Assembly (NCBI GenBank): GCA_964001155.1 | Contig: CAXFCD010000173.1 | Span: 1-13,599, forward strand | DNA from: CAXFCD01 sp964001155 | GTDB lineage: Bacteria; Fidelibacterota; Marinisomatia; Marinisomatales; UBA1611 | DNA length: 13,599 nt | Direction: 5' to 3' | In this document: positions 7,008 to 13,599 of the stretch, in pieces | Position numbering within the stretch: position 1 is the first letter of the stretch | Layout of the letters: every line of letters begins with the position of its first letter | Translations under genes and position numbers: made by a program | Notes under the pieces: model-generated | What the model was told of the DNA's origin: nothing | What the model saw: only the letters and a program-made list of their open reading frames with translations | Databases searched by the model: none

Positions 7008-8663
7008 ATGATGATCAGGTTAATCCTCTTTACCCAATTTTCATTTCAATTATTATTTGCAGACGGTATCAACTTTAAAGATGAATCCCAAACCCAACGT
7101 TTAATATTTAATCATGATCATGGTGGTTCAGGTCAAAAATTTTATGTAGAAACTATGGGCTCCGGTGTATGCATCTTGGATTATGATAATGACAGTGACC
7201 TTGATATTTATTTTTGCCAAGGTGCGTCCCTTCCAGGTTGGAGTAAAAAGATTAAATTAGCAAATAAGCTTTTCCGAAATGATGGTGGGAAATGGACTGA
7301 TGTTACGAGTTCCACCGGGGTTGGTGATGAATCATACAGTATTGGGTGTGCCTGCGGGGATGTGGACAATGACGGGGATACTGATCTTTATGTGACCAAT
7401 TTTGGTCCAGACAAATTTTATTTAAATAATGGAGATGGAACATTTTTGAACCGGACTTTAGAATCTGGACTAATTAATGAAGAATGGGGTTCTAGTGCTG
7501 CATTTTTTGATATGGATAACGATGGTCTTTTGGATTTATATGTCACCAATTATGTGGAGTATTCTGTTGATAAAAACCCTTGGTGTGGCGAACGAAAAAG
7601 TGGCCGAAGAGCCTATTGTGATCCTGATATTTTTAAAGGTGTCCCAGATAAATTATTCAAAAATATTGGTGATGGAAAATTCAAAGAAATTTCAATGAGT
7701 TCCGGAATTGGGAATCATAACGGGAAAGGGCTCGGTGTGGTTTCTGGCGATGTCGATCAGGATGGAGATTTAGATCTATATGTTGCAAATGACAAGGTGA
7801 TGAATTTTCTCTATATAAATAATGGAGATGGAACATTTACTGAAGATGGTCTTTTTTCAGGTGTAGGCTATAACGAAAACGGCCGGTCTGAAGCAGGTAT
7901 GGGCGTTGATTTTTCTGATGTGAATCAAGACGGCTGGCAGGATTTATTTGTAACAAACTTCAGTGGTGAATCCAACACCCTTTATATTAATGATCAAAGC
8001 GGATCATTTGTAGATCAAACATTCCTTGCGGGCTTGGGTCAACCCAGTCTGAACTATTTGGGCTTTGGGACAAAATTTCTTGATCTTAATTATGATGGAT
8101 TTCAAGATATCTTTGTGGTCAATGGCCATGTGATTGATAATATTCAACATTTTAATAAAGACTACACGCACGCACAAAAGAAACAAATATTTTTAGGGGA
8201 TGGTTCCGGTTCATTTTCAGAAATTTCTTCAGATAATATCGGAGATGCAAAAAACCCTTCTGTTGGTCGTGGTGCTGCTTTTGGAGATTTAGACAATGAT
8301 GGAGATTTGGATATTGTAATTTCAAATAATAATGGCCCGGCTAATTTATTGATTAGATCAGGGAAACCAGAATCAAATTGGATTGGATTTAAATTTCAAG
8401 GAACTGAGTCGAATAGAGATGGTATCGGAACTAGGATTGAAATTATTTCAGGCGACTTAAAGCAAAACTCAATTTCAAATTCAAGTGGTAGTTATCTTGC
8501 ATCAAACGATAATCGAGTTTTATTTGGGTTAGGCGGAAATAAATCTGTGGACAAGGCTATAGTACGTTGGTCATCCGGGCAAAAAGAAAACTATGATAAA
8601 TTAAATGCCAATCATTATTACATGGTAAAAGAAGGAGGAGAGATATCAAAATTGCAGTATTAA
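7008..8663 (+). CDS. Exported FG-GAP/VCBS-repeat protein with C-terminal ASPIC/UnbV domain (CRTAC1 family)
   Basis: This 551-residue protein has a short signal peptide (about 1-19, LLFADG) and seven calcium-binding DxDxDGxxD-type loops, starting at residues 58, 118, 168, 248, 304, 359 and 427. These are typical of FG-GAP/VCBS blades that build an integrin-alpha-like propeller. Residues about 470-540 match the ASPIC/UnbV domain (RDGIGTRIEI, SGSYLASNDNRVLFGLGG, IVRWSSGQ). The length and order are normal for the CRTAC1 family, whose bacterial role is poorly known; calcium-dependent binding at the cell surface is an inference. No Shine-Dalgarno is visible and the start lies just after a terminator, so the mRNA may be leaderless or expressed by readthrough. 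ATG codons at 7008 and 7011 are equally possible; both keep the signal peptide. The TPR gene overlaps its end. Confidence 0.88.
   Translation: MMIRLILFTQFSFQLLFADGINFKDESQTQRLIFNHDHGGSGQKFYVETMGSGVCILDYDNDSDLDIYFCQGASLPGWSKKIKLANKLFRNDGGKWTDVTSSTGVGDESYSIGCACGDVDNDGDTDLYVTNFGPDKFYLNNGDGTFLNRTLESGLINEEWGSSAAFFDMDNDGLLDLYVTNYVEYSVDKNPWCGERKSGRRAYCDPDIFKGVPDKLFKNIGDGKFKEISMSSGIGNHNGKGLGVVSGDVDQDGDLDLYVANDKVMNFLYINNGDGTFTEDGLFSGVGYNENGRSEAGMGVDFSDVNQDGWQDLFVTNFSGESNTLYINDQSGSFVDQTFLAGLGQPSLNYLGFGTKFLDLNYDGFQDIFVVNGHVIDNIQHFNKDYTHAQKKQIFLGDGSGSFSEISSDNIGDAKNPSVGRGAAFGDLDNDGDLDIVISNNNGPANLLIRSGKPESNWIGFKFQGTESNRDGIGTRIEIISGDLKQNSISNSSGSYLASNDNRVLFGLGGNKSVDKAIVRWSSGQKENYDKLNANHYYMVKEGGEISKLQY
8632..8640 (+). 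promoter_or_regulatory. Shine-Dalgarno that decides the start of the TPR gene
   Basis: AAGGAGGAG lies inside the last codons of the FG-GAP gene. The AGGAGG core (8633-8638) is six bases before an ATC at 8645, which is in frame with the TPR gene and begins a good signal peptide. It is 48 bases from the GTG at 8687, too far to serve that codon. Confidence 0.65.
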
Positions 8664-10201
8664 GCTATTGTCTCTTTAATATATTAGTGGCTCAAGATGT
8701 ATCAGAAGGCAAAACGATGCTTGATAATCGCCAATATAATCAAGCAGTCACTTTCTTTACTGACATGTTAATTACTGCACCAGAGCACATTGAAGCCTTA
8801 AATGGATTAGCTGAAGCCCAACACCGCTCCGGAGACCCGATGACTGCAATCCATACTTATCAAAAAAGTCTAAAGTTAAACCCTGGCCAACCTCAAGTCT
8901 GGATTAATATTGGTAACATCCAGTACTACCATAAGCACTATCCTGAGGCTGTAGATTCTTACCAAAATGCTGTGAATCTGGATCCAAAAAATGCAATGGC
9001 TTATAATAATCTTGGTTCTGTATTGAAAGAGATCGGAGAATATGAAAAAGCGATTCCCCATTTTATCACAGCTTACGAATTGGATCCTCTATATGCATTA
9101 GCTTGTAGAAATTTGGGTAATATTTTTCTTAGGAATGGTGATGGAGAAAATGCTGTCCGATGGATGAAAACGGCTATTCAGCTTGATCCTGAGAATATGC
9201 GAGGGCAATATTGGCTCGGAAAATCCTATTACATTTCGGGTGATTTTAAAAGTGCTCAGAACCAGTTTCTAAAAGTCCTTTCAAAAAAACCTGACCTTCA
9301 TTCTGTCCATCACGACTTGGGATTGGCTTATTTCAGAATGCGCAGATATGGCATGGCAATCGATCATGTTCAGAAAGCCATCCGATACAATCACTCCGTT
9401 TTCATATATTATTTATCCTTAAGCCAAATTTTTGCTAATCTGCATGATGAGGGAAGAGCCATGGCGGTATTGGACTCTGCCATTCTATATGATAGATCAA
9501 TTGCAGAAATCTGGATTGCAAAAGGAGACATTCACAAATCGGCTGAACGTTATGAGGATGCTCTTCAAAATTATAAAATCGCATCTTCTTATGATTCAAA
9601 AAGTTGGAAGGGATTTTATAAGCAAGGTGTCGTCCAATTCTATCTTGGAAGGTTGGATGACGCTCTAATTTCTTTGCAAAAAGCCCAAGCGATTAATTCT
9701 GCTCATAGAAAAGTAAATCATTTTTTGGGGTTGGTATATTTAGGGCAGGAGGATGCAATTCAAGCAAATACACATTTAATTTTAGCAACTGAAATAGACT
9801 CCACCGATTCAGATATATTATTCCATTTGGGTCAATCCTTTACCCATTTGAATGATTATGAAAGTGCGAAAAAATCTTTAGAAAAATCTTTAGAGTTAGC
9901 CCCGAATAATTCTGAAGCCCTTTATGCTTTGGGACAAGTATATCGATCATTGGGGGACAAGAAAAAATCCAAAGAAGCATTGGTTAAATTCAAGCAGATT
10001 TCAGATTTTGAGAAATCAAAAAAAACACTCAAAAAACAAATATCATTAAGCCCGAACAATTTGGAATTAAGAAAAAAACTGGCTCATTTATTTGAAGAAA
10101 ATGGTGACTTTAAATCCGCAGCAGAGGTTTGGCAACAGGCAGTATATTTTGGAGACAAATCAGCCATGGCTGAATTAGAAAGATTAAAACCTAAGCTGTA
10201 A
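8645..10201 (+). CDS. Exported TPR-repeat protein with apparent ATC start codon
   Basis: From ATC at 8645 the product is 518 residues; from the first conventional start, GTG at 8687, it is 504. I prefer 8645. The codons between encode IKIAVLSYCLFNILVA followed by QDVSEG, a textbook signal peptide with cleavage after LVA, and a strong ribosome binding site sits six bases upstream. The GTG start would leave only the last two residues of that leader. The first codon reads as ATG changed to ATC (or a base error). The mature protein is almost all tetratricopeptide repeats, about a dozen, with typical pieces such as AMAYNNLGSVLKEIGEYEKA and EALYALGQVYRSLGDKKKS. Such repeats form a superhelical protein-binding scaffold, here in the periplasm. 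It overlaps the FG-GAP gene by 19 bases and ends three bases before the cytochrome gene, so it probably assembles or holds one of those products. Confidence 0.88.
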   Translation: MKIAVLSYCLFNILVAQDVSEGKTMLDNRQYNQAVTFFTDMLITAPEHIEALNGLAEAQHRSGDPMTAIHTYQKSLKLNPGQPQVWINIGNIQYYHKHYPEAVDSYQNAVNLDPKNAMAYNNLGSVLKEIGEYEKAIPHFITAYELDPLYALACRNLGNIFLRNGDGENAVRWMKTAIQLDPENMRGQYWLGKSYYISGDFKSAQNQFLKVLSKKPDLHSVHHDLGLAYFRMRRYGMAIDHVQKAIRYNHSVFIYYLSLSQIFANLHDEGRAMAVLDSAILYDRSIAEIWIAKGDIHKSAERYEDALQNYKIASSYDSKSWKGFYKQGVVQFYLGRLDDALISLQKAQAINSAHRKVNHFLGLVYLGQEDAIQANTHLILATEIDSTDSDILFHLGQSFTHLNDYESAKKSLEKSLELAPNNSEALYALGQVYRSLGDKKKSKEALVKFKQISDFEKSKKTLKKQISLSPNNLELRKKLAHLFEENGDFKSAAEVWQQAVYFGDKSAMAELERLKPKL

Positions 10202-10204
10202 TAC

Positions 10205-12673
10205 ATGGCTAATTTAGTCTTCAATATATTATTCCAGCTTGCTACAGGTTTTTTTCTGCGGTTTGCAAATCCTGTTGGAATATTTTTTCATTATTTAGTT
10301 CTACTCCATCTTTTATCCGGTTTCATATTTATTACCGTTGGGTCTGTTTATTTATATAGAAAAGTAAAATCCGGAGAGGCTCTGCTTTCAAATTTTCATG
10401 TCCCTTTGATTGCCCTGACGGCCTTTTTAGGCTTATTAATCTTTTTCACAGGTAGAATTGGTCAATTAGGTGAAACACTTGTAATTCTTCATTTAATTGG
10501 CGCAGTTGGAATAATTCTTTCAGCTCTTATTGAATTAAAAGAGAGAAACAAGATTCTTCTTCGCCATGGAATTACTCTGGTATTCGGAATTGGTGCCTTA
10601 CTGGGAATAAATAATTATTCTGTTAATCAACCTCAAACAATCACAAATAAGCAAACCGATTTTTTCCCATCTCCTGTAAAAACAGATACAGATCATTTTT
10701 TAAATGCATCTGCCATTGACCGTTCGGATCGGTGTGGGACATCCGGGTGTCATCCGGATATTTATAAACAATGGCAGCAGTCTGTCCACCGTTTGTCATC
10801 TTTTAACAATCCATTTTACAAATCATCGGTTGATTATCTTTTGTCCACTGCGGATTCCACTTCGGTTCGTTGGTGTGCCAGTTGTCATGATCCGGTTATG
10901 TTGATGTCTGGTATGATGGTCCAAAAGCCGGATATGACAGTCCCCGAAGCTCATTCTGGAATTACATGCGAAACCTGCCATGGGATGACTGCCATTCAAG
11001 ACATCACGGGGAATGGAAATTATGTTTTAGGTCACCCTGTAGAATATCCATTCAGCCACACCACTGGGATTCTGCAAAAAATAAATCAAATGCTCATAAA
11101 AGTTGAACCCAGGGCACATCGCCAAGAAATGCTCAAGTCGTTCCATTCAGAAAGTGAATTTTGTATGACGTGCCACAAAGTGAGCTTGGATAAACCTCAA
11201 AACAATTATCGCTGGATTCGAGGACAAAATGAATACGATGCGTGGCACCACAGTGGCGTGAGTGGGAATGCCGTGGCAAGTTATTATGCGCCACCGAGTC
11301 CTTTAAAATGTCAGGATTGCCATATGGGGATGGAAAATTCATTGGATAAAGGAAATGACAATGGAAAAGTCCGAGGACACTTTTTTAATGCAGTTAATAC
11401 AGCCCTGCCTGCACTAAAAGATCATTTGAATCCTCATTGGGTGAAACGAACGACAGAATTCATGCAGGATGATAAAATTTCCGTTGACATTTATGGCCTT
11501 GAAAAAGAAGGGGAATTTATTGGCCCATTAGGTGATATGGTTTCATTACAAACAGGCGAAAAGGTTCGAATAGAAGTTGTGGTTAGGACCAAAGGTATAG
11601 GTCATAAATTCCCCGGAGGGACTATTGATTCCAATGAACCATGGTTACAAATACTGGTTCAAAATGAAATAGGAGAAACTGTTTTTGGTAGCGGTTTGTT
11701 AAATAAAAAAAGATATGTGGATCAGTCAGCCCATTTTTTCCGTGGCGTCTTATTGGATAAACATGGTGAATTCATTTTAAAACGAAACCCACACGAATGG
11801 GTAACTACATTATATAATAATTCCATTCCTCCGGGATCAGCAGATGTGATACATTATGAATGGGAAATTCCAAAGGAGTTAGAAGCTGGTTATAAAATTA
11901 TTGCTAATCTGAATTACAGAAAATTTAACCGCAGTATTACAAAAACATTTTTTGAAGACCCTGAAGAGTTGCCAATCGTTACCATGGCAACAGACACAGT
12001 CCAAATTACGGAAAATCACATTCCTATAAATCCCGGGATAAAGGATATGGTTCGAGTAAACGATTACGGAATCGGCATGCTTAGGCAAAACAATTTTGAA
12101 GCAGCAAAAAATGCCTTTAAGACCGTAACAGAACTCAACCCGAATTATGCAGATGGATTTGTTAATTTAGCTCGAGTTCTTATCAAAGAAGGTCATTTTG
12201 ATGTGGCGGAGGTTGCATTATCAAGGGCGGAATCTTTGAAACCGAAATTCCCCAAAGTTGCATTTTTCCGTGGTATGATTGCAAAAAAACAAGGTGACTA
12301 TCCTAAAGCGATACAATTCTTTGAACAAGTGAGAGAGACCCATCCTGAAGACAGAATCAACATCAATGAATTAGGGCAAACGTATTATTATAATGAAGAA
12401 TATGATCAGGCTTTATATGTTTATTACGAGGGAATAAAAATTGATCCGGAAGATGCCCAAGCCCATTACAATATGATGCTAGTGAATAAAAAGTTAGGGA
12501 ATCCGGACAAGGCCCGGGAACATCAGAATTATTATTTAAAATATAAACAAGACGAGGAAGCTCGGTCTATCAGCCAAACGGCAAGGTTAAAATATCCTCA
12601 TGCCAATAATGAAGCGCAGTTGGTACACTCTCATGAGCTAATGGCAATTGAAGAATTCAAGTTCCTTAAATAA
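10205..12673 (+). CDS. Membrane-anchored pentahaem c-type cytochrome fused to C-terminal TPRs
   Basis: This 822-residue fusion has three parts. Residues 1-140 hold four clear membrane segments (about 26-50, 63-83, 89-111, 121-139) and a hydrophobic N-terminal stretch (3-19); histidines 29, 35, 65, 96 and 121 lie in or near them. Positive charges in the 51-62 and 111-121 loops put those inside the cell and the rest in the periplasm. Residues 177-373 carry five haem c sites: C177-x4-C182-H183, then CxxCH at 224, 255, 320 and 369. A beta-rich domain follows (about 425-585), including the GHKFPGG motif common in multihaem cytochromes. Residues about 618-785 are TPRs (GDYPKAIQFFEQ, NEEYDQALYVYYEG). 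The likely role is electron transfer from the membrane quinone pool to a periplasmic partner; this is inferred and no enzyme activity is evident. The ATG follows the TPR gene stop after three bases with no clear ribosome binding site, suggesting coupled translation. Confidence 0.85.
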   Translation: MANLVFNILFQLATGFFLRFANPVGIFFHYLVLLHLLSGFIFITVGSVYLYRKVKSGEALLSNFHVPLIALTAFLGLLIFFTGRIGQLGETLVILHLIGAVGIILSALIELKERNKILLRHGITLVFGIGALLGINNYSVNQPQTITNKQTDFFPSPVKTDTDHFLNASAIDRSDRCGTSGCHPDIYKQWQQSVHRLSSFNNPFYKSSVDYLLSTADSTSVRWCASCHDPVMLMSGMMVQKPDMTVPEAHSGITCETCHGMTAIQDITGNGNYVLGHPVEYPFSHTTGILQKINQMLIKVEPRAHRQEMLKSFHSESEFCMTCHKVSLDKPQNNYRWIRGQNEYDAWHHSGVSGNAVASYYAPPSPLKCQDCHMGMENSLDKGNDNGKVRGHFFNAVNTALPALKDHLNPHWVKRTTEFMQDDKISVDIYGLEKEGEFIGPLGDMVSLQTGEKVRIEVVVRTKGIGHKFPGGTIDSNEPWLQILVQNEIGETVFGSGLLNKKRYVDQSAHFFRGVLLDKHGEFILKRNPHEWVTTLYNNSIPPGSADVIHYEWEIPKELEAGYKIIANLNYRKFNRSITKTFFEDPEELPIVTMATDTVQITENHIPINPGIKDMVRVNDYGIGMLRQNNFEAAKNAFKTVTELNPNYADGFVNLARVLIKEGHFDVAEVALSRAESLKPKFPKVAFFRGMIAKKQGDYPKAIQFFEQVRETHPEDRININELGQTYYYNEEYDQALYVYYEGIKIDPEDAQAHYNMMLVNKKLGNPDKAREHQNYYLKYKQDEEARSISQTARLKYPHANNEAQLVHSHELMAIEEFKFLK

Positions 12674-12691
12674 AGTTAAAGATTAAAAAAC

Positions 12692-12811
12692 CTAACCAAT
12701 TTTTTCCAAAGTTAGACCTAGACACAACCTCGCTTTTTCTACTAATTCATCAATTTCACCGTGTGTCATAACCAAAGGCGGCGGAAAATCCGTTTCCTGA
12801 TTTACCGACTT
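12692..12811 (-). pseudogene. Probable C-terminal remnant of a class III aminotransferase
   Basis: On the minus strand, just past the Rieske gene stop, an open frame ending in TAG (12692-12694) encodes about 39 residues, including ETDFPPPLVMTHGEIDELVE and then KARLCLGLTLEKIG. This resembles the extreme C-terminus of PLP-dependent class III aminotransferases, where a proline-rich PPL-[IV]-[IV]-T turn precedes an EIDE-L-V helix. The residues upstream in the same frame (INISWFQK) do not fit the family, and the frame then runs into the Rieske gene, so the rest of the enzyme is missing. I read it as a leftover after deletion. The match is from memory of the family pattern, so it is only moderately sure. 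Confidence 0.45.
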
Positions 12812-12827
12812 TTGAAACCAAGATATA

Positions 12828-13599
12828 TTAATTTGATTTAGTCGCAACCAACTTTTTTTTATAATACTTATCAAACGCCGCCAATAAACTTTCTTGACCT
12901 GAATAGGGTGCAGGTAAATATCGCCTTGACTGAATGCCCAACTGAGATAATTCTGAAATATACCAGTCCTGTTTATTGGTCATATCCCAAAAATCTATGG
13001 CTTCATTGGGGTTATGCTTTTCTGTATCCACACTTGGATCAAATAGCCACGTGCATTCTACCTTGCATTTATCAACCCCATCGGGCTGAACAGTGTGGTA
13101 CATAACATATTCCGGGTGAAGGCTCAAAAGCATGTTGGGGAAAATACTGTAATAATACACCCGTTTTTTATCATCTTCACCTAAACCTTTCAATGGCGGG
13201 CAGCAGAAATGGCCACTGGCAGTGAGGCTTTCCTTATCTTCTTTGAAATCCATGTACCCACCTAAAAACGGTCCTTCGTGGAGATCATTTCTTCCACCCA
13301 TATAGGGCGTTATGGCTGCCAAATCCGGGTGGAGAATGGGGCAGTGGTAACATTCACAATAATTCTGAATCACCAGTTTCCAGTTCCCCGCTACTTCATA
13401 ATGGATCTTTTTCATGGGAACGAGATCGCTGATGGTCCAATCCTTAAATCGATTGAACAATGGCGCAAATGCTGTGTCAAAATCTTGGGGATTATCGCTG
13501 AAGTTGATAAAAATAAAACCTTCCCATTCAGCGACTGGAATGGAAAAGAGTGGATAGTCTTCTTTTTGGAACCCTTCTACAGTATCCATATGTGGGGCG
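12828..13599 (-). CDS. Rieske non-haem iron oxygenase, alpha subunit (5' end outside window)
   Basis: The minus-strand frame stays open to the window edge and reads A-P-H before MDTVEGF, the usual sequence after a Rieske domain. The apparent ATG at 13587-13589 is therefore internal and the iron-sulphur half lies outside. Visible residues (numbered from that Met) include NWKLVIQN followed by YCECYHCPILHPDL, giving the mononuclear iron ligands H82 and H87, with E79 as the likely bridge to the neighbouring Rieske centre. D208 in NKQDWYISE is the probable third ligand. The C-terminus (SGQESLLAAFDKYYKK) looks complete. The layout resembles the homotrimeric group containing glycine betaine, carnitine and stachydrine oxygenases, which use electrons from a reductase to oxidise a small substrate. 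The substrate here cannot be assigned. It converges on the cytochrome gene with a gap of 154 bases and no obvious terminator. Confidence 0.88.
   Translation of the reverse strand, partial: APHMDTVEGFQKEDYPLFSIPVAEWEGFIFINFSDNPQDFDTAFAPLFNRFKDWTISDLVPMKKIHYEVAGNWKLVIQNYCECYHCPILHPDLAAITPYMGGRNDLHEGPFLGGYMDFKEDKESLTASGHFCCPPLKGLGEDDKKRVYYYSIFPNMLLSLHPEYVMYHTVQPDGVDKCKVECTWLFDPSVDTEKHNPNEAIDFWDMTNKQDWYISELSQLGIQSRRYLPAPYSGQESLLAAFDKYYKKKLVATKSN

Noticed and set aside
8687..8689. GTG as the true start of the TPR gene
   Set aside because: It falls at the end of a good signal peptide and has no ribosome binding site at proper distance; the upstream ATC fits better.
12674..12720. Bidirectional terminator between the convergent genes
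   Set aside because: The A6/T6 and CTAAC/GTTAG pairings are short and AT-rich or have a long loop, so a hairpin is not convincing.
12692..12874. A complete 60-residue gene on the minus strand
   Set aside because: Its first third overlaps the oxygenase gene and has no coding character; only the C-terminal ~39 codons look like a real family, so it is treated as a remnant.

Overview
The window looks like chromosomal DNA from a Gram-negative marine bacterium of the Fibrobacterota-Chlorobi-Bacteroidota (FCB) type. The best guess is Candidatus Marinimicrobia (SAR406 / Neomarinimicrobiota) or a close relative. The reasons are the AT-leaning base composition, a TonB-dependent receptor with an N-terminal carboxypeptidase-regulatory-like domain, a secreted protein with a type IX secretion (T9SS) type A-like C-terminal sorting domain, a PorV-family outer-membrane protein beside it, and an FG-GAP/UnbV plus TPR plus multihaem cytochrome operon. 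The taxonomy is an inference from gene content; no marker gene other than one tRNA is present.

Layout. Bases 1-129 hold the C-terminal end of a small membrane protein. Bases 142-667 are an unusual accessory stretch: two nearly identical 52-bp units (intrinsic terminator plus the sequence leading into the next start codon) flank a 91-residue protein with a topoisomerase-type zinc finger. The second unit leads into a 29-codon mini-ORF that is closed by a third terminator. A tRNA-Lys(TTT) gene with its own terminator lies on the minus strand (825-897), divergent from the next operon.

Operon 1 (1095-6936, plus) has a plausible sigma70-type promoter and good ribosome binding sites. It encodes a TonB-dependent receptor, a 676-residue secreted T9SS-like cargo with a fibronectin-like region, and a PorV/UPF0164-family beta-barrel, and ends at a strong hairpin terminator. 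My reading is that the receptor and the surface protein act together at the outer membrane, while the PorV-like protein helps export or anchor the cargo. There is no SusD-type lipoprotein.

Operon 2 (7008-12673, plus) encodes an exported seven-motif FG-GAP/VCBS protein with an ASPIC/UnbV C-terminus, an exported TPR protein, and an 822-residue fusion of a histidine-bearing membrane domain, five c-type haem motifs, a beta domain and C-terminal TPRs. The genes are nearly contiguous. The TPR gene seems to start at an ATC codon, because the only legal start (GTG) would remove its signal peptide. This operon is the best candidate for a poorly described system: a cell-envelope electron-transfer module with TPR scaffolds and a calcium-binding propeller-like partner.

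On the minus strand at the right edge (12828-13599) lies the catalytic part of a Rieske non-haem iron oxygenase alpha subunit whose N-terminus is outside the window. Just after its stop is what looks like the last ~39 codons of a class III aminotransferase, probably a gene remnant.
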